64,000 nucleotides of DNA from Sporosarcina sp. 6E9 (GCF_017921835.1 NZ_JAGEMN010000001.1:1047874-1111873), one strand, 5' to 3'. Positions 18,503 to 28,141 are shown, counted from the stretch's first letter. Program-made: numbers and translations. Notes: generated by a model not told the origin, from the sequence alone.

Positions 18503-19270
18503 TTAAACCTGTATTAAAGCACTTTTAATATTTTCTTTCTGAATCCATTGTAAGAAAAGGTTATCTAGATCCTCATTTTTCACACAATCCAATACTGTTA
18601 CACCACCTACAAAATTGAGATACACCACAAATTTGTCAATGTATTTCTTCATCATAATATCGGGGTACTCATCTTTATACTTCATTAGGATTTCTAGCAT
18701 ACCCATCAGCCATTCCTTGTTATCCCCTACAGTTCTTTCTAATAATCCATGGGGAAGATTCTGTGTAGAAAGTAGGAAATCTGTCAATTCATATGGATTC
18801 TCCTTGGTCGGATCATATGTTAGATATCCATACCACCATAAGCGCGCAATTCCATTACGAATTACTTCACGCTTAGTATTAGCAAAATATCTATCTAAAG
18901 CCCCTTTGGTTACTTCTTGTTTGGTAAGTAACCATCGTGCAGACATATATTCTTGAAAAACATGATGTGTTAGATACGTCCATATCCTAGAATCCATAGC
19001 TTGTACTGGTGTCAGATTTTTTAACGATCGGTGAATTCTTTTTGCATTTTCTGCATCTGTTTTACTTGCTTCTGTACTACTACCAATAGGAATGATTAAG
19101 TCAGCTTTTCGATACGAGATATTAGACTCTAAACTCCAAGTCTCACTATCAAGGTAGTTGGCTAAATAACTGCCTATCCAATCATCGGCATTTCTATAAT
19201 GTTCTACGTTGCTCATCATATTCTCTCTTAGTTGATTAACAGCAACTTCTTTTAAATAGTGAAGTTTCAA
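18503..19270 (-). CDS. Unknown protein, last gene of the GHKL ATPase operon
   Basis: 255 residues, soluble, mostly helical. It resembles, from memory, proteins annotated as DUF6339: a conserved core with DSRIWTYLTHHVFQEYM, RNGIARLWWYGYLTYD and LPHGLLERTVGDNKEW. No catalytic motif was recognised. The ATG overlaps the preceding stop (ATGA), so it is translated with its partner. Co-occurrence with a GHKL ATPase and nearby nucleases suggests a defence role; this is inference. Confidence 0.55.
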   Translation of the reverse strand: MKLHYLKEVAVNQLRENMMSNVEHYRNADDWIGSYLANYLDSETWSLESNISYRKADLIIPIGSSTEASKTDAENAKRIHRSLKNLTPVQAMDSRIWTYLTHHVFQEYMSARWLLTKQEVTKGALDRYFANTKREVIRNGIARLWWYGYLTYDPTKENPYELTDFLLSTQNLPHGLLERTVGDNKEWLMGMLEILMKYKDEYPDIMMKKYIDKFVVYLNFVGGVTVLDCVKNEDLDNLFLQWIQKENIKSALIQV

Positions 19271-20196
19271 TTGTTCTCCTCCTCCCCTTGTGCATTAAAA
19301 AATTCTTCAAAGAATTCTAACCCATTAGATAATGGATCGCCTAAGAGTTTCTGTGCCAAAATTAAAGCGCTGTCTGAGATGTTCCTAGGATCATGTAAAT
19401 CTATGCCTTGATCTATAAGTTTTGCATTAATGACTTTGAACCAGCGATGCTCGTCTTCTTGCTCTGCGATATATTCTTTAATTGCTTCAAAATCATGTTG
19501 AAAAGCGGATAACTGTTTAAATAACGCTTCCAGCACTACTACAAGCGCAGGAGTGATGAATATCGAAGATGTAAGAGCCGCTAATTGGCCATACTGACCA
19601 TGTAGTTGTTTCAATCTCCTATATTGATTAAAGTTTTTCTTGTTTAGGGAAATAATGATTTTATGATCCGGATACCTAACATCAATTGGTTGAGCCTCTT
19701 TATTCTCATTGAAGACGATATTGAATATTGACGGAAGCTTTACCAAGGGATCAATTAGCTTTGTTATATTTACATCATATACAGAGCCTTCGGCTAAAAT
19801 ATCACCAGGGAAGATACTGAACGAAGCATCCTCATAATCGTCATCAAAAGATTTGCTAGAATAAGAACTTATATATGTCCTTGCAACAATGAAAGTCTCA
19901 AATGTAATTGAGTTTTCTATTTGTGATGACGGAAGTGTTATAGATTTTTGTGCTTTGTCAAATTCAAATACAGATCTATATCTAGTTGAAGAACATGCAA
20001 CCTTAACAACAAATTTAATCTTGTCTTCTCGCAATAATTGCTCTAGCTCTTCTTCGAATAAGTCAACTTCACAATCGAAATTGTAGTTTGAACCTTCAAT
20101 TCTTTGTACGATTTGAATTTCAAATTTTGCATTGGCGTGATCAAAATCGTCCGTAAATTTATTCAGAACAGGGTGAGGATAGTTTTTACTTACCAT
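19267..20196 (-). CDS. Unknown protein, third gene of the GHKL ATPase operon
   Basis: 309 residues. The first 190 look beta-rich (alternating hydrophobic strands, no signal peptide); the last 110 are helical (FITPALVVVLEALFKQL to the acidic tail). No known domain recognised. Its start overlaps the ATPase gene by about 11 bp and its end overlaps the next gene by 4 bp, so the three are strongly coupled and probably form a complex. Confidence 0.55.
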   Translation of the reverse strand: MVSKNYPHPVLNKFTDDFDHANAKFEIQIVQRIEGSNYNFDCEVDLFEEELEQLLREDKIKFVVKVACSSTRYRSVFEFDKAQKSITLPSSQIENSITFETFIVARTYISSYSSKSFDDDYEDASFSIFPGDILAEGSVYDVNITKLIDPLVKLPSIFNIVFNENKEAQPIDVRYPDHKIIISLNKKNFNQYRRLKQLHGQYGQLAALTSSIFITPALVVVLEALFKQLSAFQHDFEAIKEYIAEQEDEHRWFKVINAKLIDQGIDLHDPRNISDSALILAQKLLGDPLSNGLEFFEEFFNAQGEEENN

Positions 20197-22069
20197 TAAA
20201 ACTCACTCCTAACGCTACACGAACCTTTTCTACTAGTTCAAATTCAATTCGATTACTACCTTTTCTTACCTTAAAAGGACCAATTTTAGAATTAATAACT
20301 TGAAGTTTTTTTTCATCCATTTTCGCCTTAGCTATACTAGCCGGTACATCTGAATCTTCACCTTGTATTTCTAAGTCAATCGTTAGCACACCTTCATTTT
20401 TCGAATCAAACTTAATTCTGTAAGTTGCTGCATGCGGGTCAGTACAATACATTTTGTACTTTAAAACACTAGCCTTGATTTCACCTGTAGAAGTACCCCC
20501 CTGCGGTGTTGGATCCGGGTTCGGTGTTGGGTCTGGGTCTGGGTCTGGGTTTGGTGTTGGATCCGGATTCGGTGTTGGGTCTGGGTTTGGATTGGATCCC
20601 GGTTCTGTAGTAGTTCCTTCATCTACAGGGTCCTTATCAGAAGGATTACTGGCTTTCTTTCGCTTTTTGGGTTTCTTATTTTTTTCTACTTTTGCTTCAA
20701 GAGGCATCCCACTAACACCTTCGTCATTTGCATGATTAATGTCTACTTCATCATTATTGTCTGGAAGAAACTCCGATAATTCATCAACATCAAATTTCAT
20801 AATATCTTCATACGGCGAAATTGATTTGATATGGTAATTCATCCAGTCATTGAGTTCCTTTAGCGCATTTCTTATTACTTTGACATCCTTCTTACGCTTA
20901 GTTTCCCAATCGCTATGAGTAGGGTTTTCTACTCTTTTGAGTTCTTTGTTAAAAGCCGTACCATTAATCAAAAGTACAGCTGCGTATTTAATTGGGATAT
21001 GGTAATTTGGTTTTTCCTTAATTAGCATGCCAGTTTTACGGATCATTGCTGTTTTCTTATTATAACGATTACTATCGCCTACATACATCTTTACTTCGCC
21101 AAGACCGCAGAAGTTTTCCTCAACAAAATAATGACTGTCTTCGGAAGTCAACACTTCATAATAGTTGATAGCACTTGATTTCGATCCCTCTTCTTTCATC
21201 TTTTGAAATTCTGAAGCTAGATTAGAAGAATTAATTTCATCACCATTAACAATTACCTCCAAATCCCCATGGTGAATGGCTGAGAAGAAACTAGTAACAG
21301 TAGCTTCTTTAATTTCCTCAACCCAAGTTTCACGAAAATCAAATCCTGCAATGTAAAGATCCGTACCTATTTTACTTCGAACGAACTTTTTGTTTACATC
21401 TTCCATATTTTTAAGTGGTTGTTTTTTATCACGTTCACCAAAGAATCCCGTTGCCTGACGCGGTTCTCCTTCTTCATCTTCAAACGAGATAAGCTTAGCA
21501 ACACCCTGAAATGCCGATTTACCGCTCTCATCCAAAGAAGAGTAGAAAACAGCTTTCAAATCTGAACAAACAAAAGTTGCATATTTACCAATCCCAAATG
21601 CCCCTCCAGATGTATCTTCCTTATCCGATTCTCCTACAACTTTGATTAACCGATGCCAATCAGTACCACGTAGTTTCTCAGATCCCGCCAATCCGGTTGT
21701 ATTATAATCGCTGATTTTCATGAAATATATCTCATCTTGCTTTAATATATTTAAGGCATTTTGCAATTCCTTATATGTATCAGAATCTTTCTTACTTTCG
21801 TTTAGACATTTAGTGAGAATTGAAACGTACTCTTTAAGTCCTGGAAATTCATCAATTGGTAAATTGAAGACCGAAAAGTCTACACGGACTGGATTTCCTT
21901 TCTTATTATTTGCATCGATTGAATTTTGTATTGTTTCTCTCGCGATAGATGGATAAGGATTACCTCTAAACGTTTCAATTCCTGGATCGTTTTTCCCACT
22001 TTCGGATCCCCAATCAGTTTTAGGGAATTCCCAACCTATTAAATCTTTTTTTTCTAGAGTTATAGTCAT
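20186..22069 (-). CDS. GHKL (MORC/Hsp90-like) ATPase with PNPDPT-repeat linker
   Basis: 627 residues from the ATG after TTGGAGG. The N-terminal half has the Bergerat ATP-binding fold: N box ARETIQNSIDA, G1 SDYNTTGL, G2 SGGAFGIGKYATF and a GTDLYIAGF segment. A second domain follows to about residue 430, then a basic patch (KKPKKRKK) and a low-complexity Pro/Asn/Asp linker of PNPDPT repeats, ending in a C-terminal beta-rich domain of about 100 residues. The family resembles MORC/MutL-like ATPases linked to restriction systems, which probably clamp or remodel DNA using ATP. Four tightly packed genes surround it. Confidence 0.75.
   Translation of the reverse strand: MTITLEKKDLIGWEFPKTDWGSESGKNDPGIETFRGNPYPSIARETIQNSIDANNKKGNPVRVDFSVFNLPIDEFPGLKEYVSILTKCLNESKKDSDTYKELQNALNILKQDEIYFMKISDYNTTGLAGSEKLRGTDWHRLIKVVGESDKEDTSGGAFGIGKYATFVCSDLKAVFYSSLDESGKSAFQGVAKLISFEDEEGEPRQATGFFGERDKKQPLKNMEDVNKKFVRSKIGTDLYIAGFDFRETWVEEIKEATVTSFFSAIHHGDLEVIVNGDEINSSNLASEFQKMKEEGSKSSAINYYEVLTSEDSHYFVEENFCGLGEVKMYVGDSNRYNKKTAMIRKTGMLIKEKPNYHIPIKYAAVLLINGTAFNKELKRVENPTHSDWETKRKKDVKVIRNALKELNDWMNYHIKSISPYEDIMKFDVDELSEFLPDNNDEVDINHANDEGVSGMPLEAKVEKNKKPKKRKKASNPSDKDPVDEGTTTEPGSNPNPDPTPNPDPTPNPDPDPDPTPNPDPTPQGGTSTGEIKASVLKYKMYCTDPHAATYRIKFDSKNEGVLTIDLEIQGEDSDVPASIAKAKMDEKKLQVINSKIGPFKVRKGSNRIEFELVEKVRVALGVSFNGK
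20514..20607 (-). repeat. In-frame PNPDPT-coding repeat
   Basis: Tandem copies of a unit encoding Pro-Asn-Pro-Asp-Pro-Thr, with DPDP variants, inside the GHKL ATPase gene. Such tracts change length easily and form flexible linkers between domains. Confidence 0.8.
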
Positions 22070-22088
22070 TAGTAGAACCTCCAACTTC

Positions 22089-22322
22089 TTATTTAATGAA
22101 TTTAAATTCTGTATCACGGCTTTTACTTTCCTCTGAGAATCTCCCTTTTAGCACTTTTATTTCTGCTTCCAAGTTGTCAAATATTTGTTTAATATGGTCG
22201 TCAGTATAATCATAGTTATTTTTATTGGATAAATTACCTATTAATTTGAACTTTTTTAAAGTCTCGCTAACTCTTTTTTCGGCTAACTCCTCAAACTTCT
22301 CCATTTTTTTATTGGTAACCAC
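22089..22322 (-). CDS. Small helical protein, first gene of the GHKL operon
   Basis: 77 residues from a GTG that lies 8 nt after GGAGG; an in-frame ATG further upstream overlaps that site. Charged, helical, likely coiled coil (KKMEKFEELAEKRVSETLKKF and EAEIKVLKGRF segments). No homology recognised. It ends 19 bp before the ATPase start. It could be a regulatory or adaptor subunit; no function can be claimed. Confidence 0.5.
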   Translation of the reverse strand: MVTNKKMEKFEELAEKRVSETLKKFKLIGNLSNKNNYDYTDDHIKQIFDNLEAEIKVLKGRFSEESKSRDTEFKFIK

Positions 22323-22645
22323 TGCGTGCACCTCCATTTTCGCTGTTATACGTAACTTATAAAAATTATATTCTATTTATAGTCGAAATACAACGAAAAA
22401 AAAGATTATTTTTACTACATAGTGAAAATGTAGCGTATATAATCTTTGTTTATTTAAAAAACCCTTTTCTAAACTTCATTAACTATATGCGTACAATTTG
22501 TAATTCTAATAATAGATGCAGTTGTAAAAAACATACTAAACTTACTATATAGATTTCAGTAAAACTTCAAGATACAAATCTAACTTACTTTGGTTTTACA
22601 TCCAAGACAAGTAGAAGCTCATTCTTTTTTATAAGTGAAAAGTTC
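22323..22645. other. Promoter region of the GHKL operon
   Basis: About 320 bp of AT-rich sequence between the HNH gene and the GHKL operon, both on the minus strand. It probably carries the operon promoter; no clear hexamers or operators were picked out. Confidence 0.4.
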
Positions 22646-23581
22646 TTATTTTACGAATATAAACTTACTATGATATTCCATATATTTTTTCATTTCATCA
22701 CTAATTCGAATCCTTAACGTTGAGTTTACGTTAAAATTCATTCTCTGTGTTGATGAAAGTAGACTGGAAATCGATATTTCCCCATTTTCTTCAAATGTAA
22801 TCAGACCCTTGTCAAACAAATAATCATGATTTGGGCACAATAAAATGCCATTATGCTCATCCAAACGCTCATTATCAGTACTAGATGACCATGGCTTAAT
22901 ATGACTAGCACGCGTATGTTCTGCTTTTACGCCGCATAATCGACAGACATCGAAATTAGCCAGCAGTAATTTACGGAACCTCGCTTGTCCTTTACGTTGT
23001 TTCACTTCTTGTAATATTTCTGTAACAAGTTCCTGATCGAAATCATCATTATTTATAATTTGATGAGCAAACTTTTCTAACTCTGTTTTAAAAACTACCG
23101 TTGTTAAAGTATAAGGTTTGACAATAAATATACCCTTTTCATTTTCCTTTATAATTATTCCTAATCCTAAGATAGTATTAACGCCTTTTTTAACTTTAAG
23201 TAATATGCCAATAGGTATCTGGTTTTTTAAATTATAACGTGCAGCCGCAATATCACTCTTTTTCCTGTTATCTTTGGGGCTGTTAGGAGGTCTCATTTCA
23301 ATCGTCTCAAATTGATTATTAACTTTACTTTTCCAAGTAATTTGTTGACCATAATTTTCAACTGATTCAGTTGCTTGATATGAAATTAAATAGGGCATCC
23401 CAGCAGGTTTATAGAAACCACGAATTAAGTCATGCAGGATATGACTTTCGCTTACAAATTCATCTGCTGGTACACGCTGTTCTTTACTTACACCCTTAAT
23501 TGGAATTTTTCCAACTAAGGTCTGACCTTTTAAAGCATCGAATTTACGTAAAACGCCTTGGTGAACATCCTCAATTATCAT
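22646..23581 (-). CDS. HNH endonuclease, restriction-type
   Basis: 311 residues from the ATG preceded by GAGG; an open frame continues upstream without a start signal. The N-terminal 190 residues form a putative DNA-recognition domain. The C-terminal part is an HNH nuclease: CRLCG with a later CPNHDYLFD, catalytic ASHIKPWS, and the LDEHNGILLCPNH zinc-finger/His-Asn-His core. The same C-terminal layout occurs in HNH restriction enzymes. It lies upstream of the GHKL operon on the same strand, within the methyltransferase island. Substrate (modified or unmodified DNA) is unknown. Confidence 0.78.
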   Translation of the reverse strand: MIIEDVHQGVLRKFDALKGQTLVGKIPIKGVSKEQRVPADEFVSESHILHDLIRGFYKPAGMPYLISYQATESVENYGQQITWKSKVNNQFETIEMRPPNSPKDNRKKSDIAAARYNLKNQIPIGILLKVKKGVNTILGLGIIIKENEKGIFIVKPYTLTTVVFKTELEKFAHQIINNDDFDQELVTEILQEVKQRKGQARFRKLLLANFDVCRLCGVKAEHTRASHIKPWSSSTDNERLDEHNGILLCPNHDYLFDKGLITFEENGEISISSLLSSTQRMNFNVNSTLRIRISDEMKKYMEYHSKFIFVK

Positions 23582-23653
23582 ATTTATTCCTCTTTTCGCA
23601 TTAGATATACATACCACAAGAGTTTTCCGGTTTCTCTGATAAAGACAGAACAA

Positions 23654-24304
23654 GTAGAATCCTTTAATAAAAGAAACTCAGAATATACTTTGTTTGTGTT
23701 TATTTAGACGCAACATATACCATCCATATACTGCTATTCAACGTGGAACAGTTACGAAAATGAAATTTGTATATCTATTTCCATTCGTGACCTCACAACT
23801 CGAAAAAAGTAATTACAATCACTTCAACAGAATCTGTATTCAATTGGACAATCCTTGTTTCATAGTTAGAAAATCACAACTATCATTTCGCCACACGATA
23901 CCATATCTGTTTCGATAAAGCACGCTTAGCTAGTTCAATTATTTTAAATATATGAATAAATAAGCCTTTAAAACGCGTATTTTTGTGCATAACGAAAATA
24001 TATCATTTCGATTTATAAGTTATAATAATCAGAAGCCTATTAAGTTGAGTTTTCATTATATTTTACAGATAAATATTTATTAGCGCTTTTATTAAGGACG
24101 TACAGATTGTACTAATCATTACATTTGTTAAATATTTAATTGAAATAAAGTAATTCCTATTAAATTAAATGGAACTATTGGTTTTATATAACATTTATCA
24201 GTCCTAATTAACTACCCATTGATTTATTTCCTAATACCTATTACAATTGAATTGAAGCGCTGAATTTTCAGGCTAATAAATCATTAAGATTGGGTGGATG
24301 ATTA
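23654..24304. other. Divergent intergenic region of the island
   Basis: About 650 bp, very AT-rich, between the minus-strand HNH gene and the plus-strand PLD nuclease gene. It must hold promoters for both. No gene, array or repeat family was recognised. Confidence 0.45.
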
Positions 24305-25297
24305 ATGCTTCTTATAGAAGACTTGGAGAAACACGTTTTTGAAACACCTTACATTAATGGTTTTCGGAAAATCCGGATTTTATCGGGCTATGCATCTTCT
24401 GCTTTTCTAACTCACATTATTACTAGATTCCCCGATATAGAAATTGATCTAATTATCGGAATGGGTAAAAAGGATGGAATCAAAAGATGGGATCATGAAC
24501 AATACAAGGAAATTTCCAACAGGAACCCAAGAATTAGTATTAGCTATCATAAAGTTTACCCGGTAATTCATACCAAGATTTATTCATGGACCGATCACCA
24601 CTTGAATAATAGCTTAACATTTATCGGTTCCTCCAACTTTTCAAGGAATGGTTTTCGAACTCAAAACGAATTATTAGCAGAGGTAAACTATTCAAATGTA
24701 AATGAGGTATTCAATGTTGCTGAGACTATTGATTGCACAGATGAAGATATAGAAAACCATATAAATTTCTATAACTTAAGAATACAAAGAATACAAACAA
24801 AAGCGAAAGAAGTTCAATTAGACATGGAGATTAAATATGAGGATAATTCCAGTAAGATGTTTCTTCATGATTTAGATTTCGTCGATCTCTCACTTCTTCT
24901 TCAAAACGATTCAGCTATTCACGAAAGAGCGGGTTTAAACTGGGGACAAAGAGAAGGTAGAGAGCCAAATCAGGCATATATACCTGTCCCAACGCCTTTC
25001 AATCGGCATAATCCTGATTTCTTCCCTTCTTTAGATGAATCATTTACTATGCTAACAGATGATGGTCAACAACTTATATGTAAAATGGCACAGCAAAATC
25101 GAAAAGCTATTCATACAACCGAAAATAATAGCATAATGGGTAAATATTTTAGAAGAAGGTTAGGTGTTTCCCTCGGTGCTAGAGTAGATTCACAAGATCT
25201 CATAAACTACTCACGAACATCTGTTAGAATTTACAAAATCGATTCGGAGACTTACTTTATGGACTTTGGAATAGATACAGGATTAACTGAAGTTTGA
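24305..25297 (+). CDS. NgoFVII-type restriction endonuclease (PLD nuclease)
   Basis: 330 residues. The N-terminal half is a phospholipase-D-type nuclease: VIHTKIYSW gives the catalytic HxK, followed by FIGSSNFSRNGF with the conserved Asn and QNELLAEV with Glu. The C-terminal half (RAGLNWGQREGREPNQAYIPVP) is the DNA-recognition domain typical of R.NgoFVII-like enzymes, related to the B3 fold of BfiI. Such enzymes cut DNA without metal ions. Together with the cytosine-C5 methyltransferase at 26401 it would form a type II restriction-modification pair. Confidence 0.85.
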   Translation: MLLIEDLEKHVFETPYINGFRKIRILSGYASSAFLTHIITRFPDIEIDLIIGMGKKDGIKRWDHEQYKEISNRNPRISISYHKVYPVIHTKIYSWTDHHLNNSLTFIGSSNFSRNGFRTQNELLAEVNYSNVNEVFNVAETIDCTDEDIENHINFYNLRIQRIQTKAKEVQLDMEIKYEDNSSKMFLHDLDFVDLSLLLQNDSAIHERAGLNWGQREGREPNQAYIPVPTPFNRHNPDFFPSLDESFTMLTDDGQQLICKMAQQNRKAIHTTENNSIMGKYFRRRLGVSLGARVDSQDLINYSRTSVRIYKIDSETYFMDFGIDTGLTEV

Positions 25298-25473
25298 TCA
25301 ATCATAATTTATTATCTATTTTACATTAATCTTTTTTATTACTACTAGTGAGCATTTCTTGACCTTAAATTATTAACATAACTTACGTTTCCCTAACATC
25401 TTGACGTTTTGTTATCTACTCCAATTTAATAAAATATAGTTAATTCCAGTTATACTATAAACGCGGAAAGGCG

Positions 25474-26247
25474 ATGTTCGAAATGCCAGTTATTAGTAAA
25501 AATGAGATCAGAACTTGTTATAGTTTTGCTGAAAAAGCATGGGAAAACAGAAGTCAAAGCTTGCAACAGTTCGGTACAGATGAAGCACGCACAAGAGAAG
25601 CATTTTTAGCTGATCAAATTTCAGGTAAGTTGGCCGAACTATTATTTAAAAAAGAAATAGAACAAAAATATACTGGGATAGCAGTACATTTAGACTTTCA
25701 ACACTACTTGGACCCATTGCATACTGATAACGGAGATGTTACTATCATTGAAAATGGTTTGCCTTCACCTCTTCGATTAGATATTAAAGGATCTTCAAAT
25801 TTAGCTCAATGGCTATTAGTTGAACGGCATAAGTTTTGGGATTTACAAAGTGGAAAACCTATGGCTGATCAATATGTAATGGTGAAATTTTCAAATGAAA
25901 TGCCCTCAAATCCTATGTTGCGTAAAAATCCGGAACATATTTTGACTCTTGAACAAGTAAGCGGGGAAATCGTAGGATGGGCAAAACACACAGATTTTAT
26001 TTCCAATAAAGATAATGCACCTTGGTTCAGCTTTAAAAGAGGAGAGAGATTGATACATTCTCAATTCCTACCAAGAACTTTAAGTTATCCTGATGATATC
26101 AAGCATTTAAATAACTATATTAATAAGTTGAAAGACAGTAAGCAAGCCACGTGTATTTATATAGGCCCTAAACTAGATGCAATTTTGAATTTAGGTATGC
26201 CTATCAAATGGTTAAGCAAGGATTTTGATGCACTTCTACTTCGTTAA
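25474..26247 (+). CDS. Probable PD-(D/E)XK restriction endonuclease
   Basis: 257 residues. A nuclease-like core is visible: SGKLAELLFKKE (helix with Glu), DNGDVTI (Asp) and LRLDIKGSS (D-x-K pattern of PD-(D/E)XK enzymes). No other domain recognised. Two ATGs are possible: the first is 2 nt from GGAAAGG, the one three codons later is better spaced. It sits between the PLD nuclease and the convergent methyltransferase, so it may be a second nuclease or a recognition partner of the same system. Confidence 0.6.
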   Translation: MFEMPVISKNEIRTCYSFAEKAWENRSQSLQQFGTDEARTREAFLADQISGKLAELLFKKEIEQKYTGIAVHLDFQHYLDPLHTDNGDVTIIENGLPSPLRLDIKGSSNLAQWLLVERHKFWDLQSGKPMADQYVMVKFSNEMPSNPMLRKNPEHILTLEQVSGEIVGWAKHTDFISNKDNAPWFSFKRGERLIHSQFLPRTLSYPDDIKHLNNYINKLKDSKQATCIYIGPKLDAILNLGMPIKWLSKDFDALLLR

Positions 26248-26251
26248 ATAT

Positions 26252-26300
26252 AAAAAACAACAGGGATAGTAAAAACCTTATACTATGCCTGTTGTTTTTT
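26252..26300. terminator. Bidirectional terminator between convergent genes
   Basis: Long hairpin: AAAAAACAACAGGGATAGT and its near-perfect complement around an 11-nt loop, with A and T runs on either side. It separates the nuclease gene from the methyltransferase gene. Confidence 0.9.
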
Positions 26301-26400
26301 TCGAATACAAAATGAAATGACACGCCATTTATCGAATTAATTTTCAATTTGATAAATGAAAGAAAATATAGTTTTAAGAGATACCAACTTTACCTATACT

Positions 26401-27567
26401 TTATGACAATATACTAGCCAAATCATTTTTTTTAGATATGATATCCTCAGAGTGAATACTCTGATTACCTTTGAGATTTTCCAGTTGGAGATTGGCCGCT
26501 GGTTCAACCGATTCATAATCAATACCAGCAAACGTTTTTAATATTGCTTCGAAAATTGTTTGTACTCCACGCGGCGGAACCGCCATTCCAATCTGTTTTC
26601 GCACCGCTTCTTTATTCCCAAAAAATATAAAATCGTCAGGAAATGATTGTAATCTTGCACGTTCACGATTTGTCAGTGCACGTAACTCCTCCCAATGATA
26701 CATGTGAGTTCCGCCCCCGCCACTACCGGTTACCGTATACGCAGGCTTATCCGGATCCAACCTTTTATAAATAGAGCTAATTCGAGCTCCTTTCACATTT
26801 AAGCGCAGTTCTTCTGGAATACCGGCGTACCAAGCGTTTTCACCTGGGGGTATATAACTAAGCATTTTCTTAACCCTCTCCATGTGTCTTGGATACTCAT
26901 GATTGGGGGCATCCTCCTCTATTTCTGGATTCATTATCGCGTTAGATGCTGTTTCGAATTCAGTAGCAGTGGTAGGTGCTGGAACTCTGAACTTAATTCC
27001 TTTATCAGCCAAGTCATTTCTTATACCTACAATAATTATTCGACGCCTTGCTTGCGGTACTCCGTATTCCTCAAATTTGTAAAGATGTGGTGTTATTTGA
27101 TAACCAGATTCTTCGAGCTCAGATAGAATTTGAATAAATGCCTGTCCTCCATTAGCACTTTGAAGGCCCCCTACATTTTCAGCCACAAAAAACTTAGGTT
27201 GATATTCTTTCAGCACCTTTACTCCGTATGAATAAAGTCCACCATACTCACCATCTAATCCGTGTTTTTTTCCGACTACACTAAAATCATTGCACGGGAA
27301 TCCAAATGCAAAGCAATCAATTTCACCTAGCACTTCCTTGTTTCCTATTTGTAAATTTTCAACCGGACCGCAAATAACAGTTTGGTCCTCTATATCACCA
27401 CAAATATTATAACGATATGTTTCACAAGATGTGGAATCAAAATCATTTGACCACTGATGTTCAATTCCCCAAATTTCACCGGTAATTGGATGCTCTATTC
27501 TAGCATTTTTCGCTGCAAGTGCTAGTCCACCAGGGCCATTAAACAGTTCACCTTTTTTAAATATCAT
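26401..27567 (-). CDS. DNA (cytosine-5) methyltransferase
   Basis: About 388 residues; the second ATG is better spaced from AAGGAG than the first at 27576. C5-methyltransferase motifs occur in order: I (LFNGPGGLALAAKNA), IV with the catalytic Cys (FGFPCNDFSVVGK), VI (ENVGGL), VIII (QARRRIIIVG), a target-recognition region around 210-290, then IX/X (RALTNRERARLQSFPDDF and IGMAVPP). It methylates cytosine in its recognition sequence to protect host DNA. It is convergent with the two nuclease genes. Recognition sequence cannot be predicted. Confidence 0.92.
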   Translation of the reverse strand: MIFKKGELFNGPGGLALAAKNARIEHPITGEIWGIEHQWSNDFDSTSCETYRYNICGDIEDQTVICGPVENLQIGNKEVLGEIDCFAFGFPCNDFSVVGKKHGLDGEYGGLYSYGVKVLKEYQPKFFVAENVGGLQSANGGQAFIQILSELEESGYQITPHLYKFEEYGVPQARRRIIIVGIRNDLADKGIKFRVPAPTTATEFETASNAIMNPEIEEDAPNHEYPRHMERVKKMLSYIPPGENAWYAGIPEELRLNVKGARISSIYKRLDPDKPAYTVTGSGGGGTHMYHWEELRALTNRERARLQSFPDDFIFFGNKEAVRKQIGMAVPPRGVQTIFEAILKTFAGIDYESVEPAANLQLENLKGNQSIHSEDIISKKNDLASILS

Positions 27568-27576
27568 TTTATACAT

Positions 27577-27837
27577 CGCTCCTTAACGGTTTAACTACAC
27601 GTAAGAATATGTGTTCTTGCATACTCCTATGCTTCTTACTATACACCTTTCAAATGTAAATTGCAGCTTTGAACTATTATTCAATAATTCAAACATAAAT
27701 TTTAGAAGTATTTTAAATAATAATTTCCCGAAGAAGTCTACGCGTAATGAGGGAGTATGTTGGGGGTGTTCATAAGATCTGAATATTGATTGACTATTTC
27801 ATCAAAGTTGTAATCGGTAAATCACTTACTCCAAACT
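27577..27837. other. Non-coding stretch upstream of the methyltransferase
   Basis: AT-rich; expected to hold the methyltransferase promoter. No specific signal recognised. Confidence 0.35.
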
Positions 27838-28141
27838 TTAATACTCTTTAGGCAACATTGCTGTACACACTAGCTCATTGCCATATTCGTCGGTTACCGA
27901 CCAAATGTCTTCTGGAATGTTCATTTTTACAATATCCTCTTCCGCGAAGATGGTATCATTACCATCTGTTATCTTAACTTTATTGGCTTCCTTTATAAAT
28001 GAGATAAGAGATAAAATAGTCTTTTTTCATAAGGCACCTTTGCAATTTCGAACATTTTTGCGATTGTTTTTTCGGTAATTGTGTTCTTTTCAACTAATCC
28101 TTTTACTTATTTGGGAGCAGTGGCCTAAAAGATTTATCCAT
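27838..28141 (-). pseudogene. Decayed small gene with two frameshifts
   Basis: ATG at 28139-28141 follows AAGGGAGG and encodes MDKSFRPLLPNK before a stop. The next frame continues as VKGLVEKNTITEKTIAKMF and EIAKVPYEK, and a third frame, after an A6 run, as TILSLISFIKEANKVKI to VTDEYGNELVCTAMLPKEY ending at 27838. Joined, they give about 95 residues of plausible soluble protein. Family not recognised. Two frameshifts imply a dead gene. Confidence 0.55.

Noticed and set aside
20454-20735. Plus-strand ORF rich in Gly and Ser
   Set aside because: It is the antisense of the PNPDPT linker in the GHKL ATPase and has no ribosome binding site.
23694-23918. Plus-strand ORF upstream of the PLD nuclease
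   Set aside because: No ribosome binding site, no recognisable similarity, AT-rich promoter region.
24305-27567. DISARM system because of a PLD protein and a methyltransferase
   Set aside because: The PLD protein has an NgoFVII-type recognition domain and no DrmA/DrmB-like helicase or DUF1998 protein is present.
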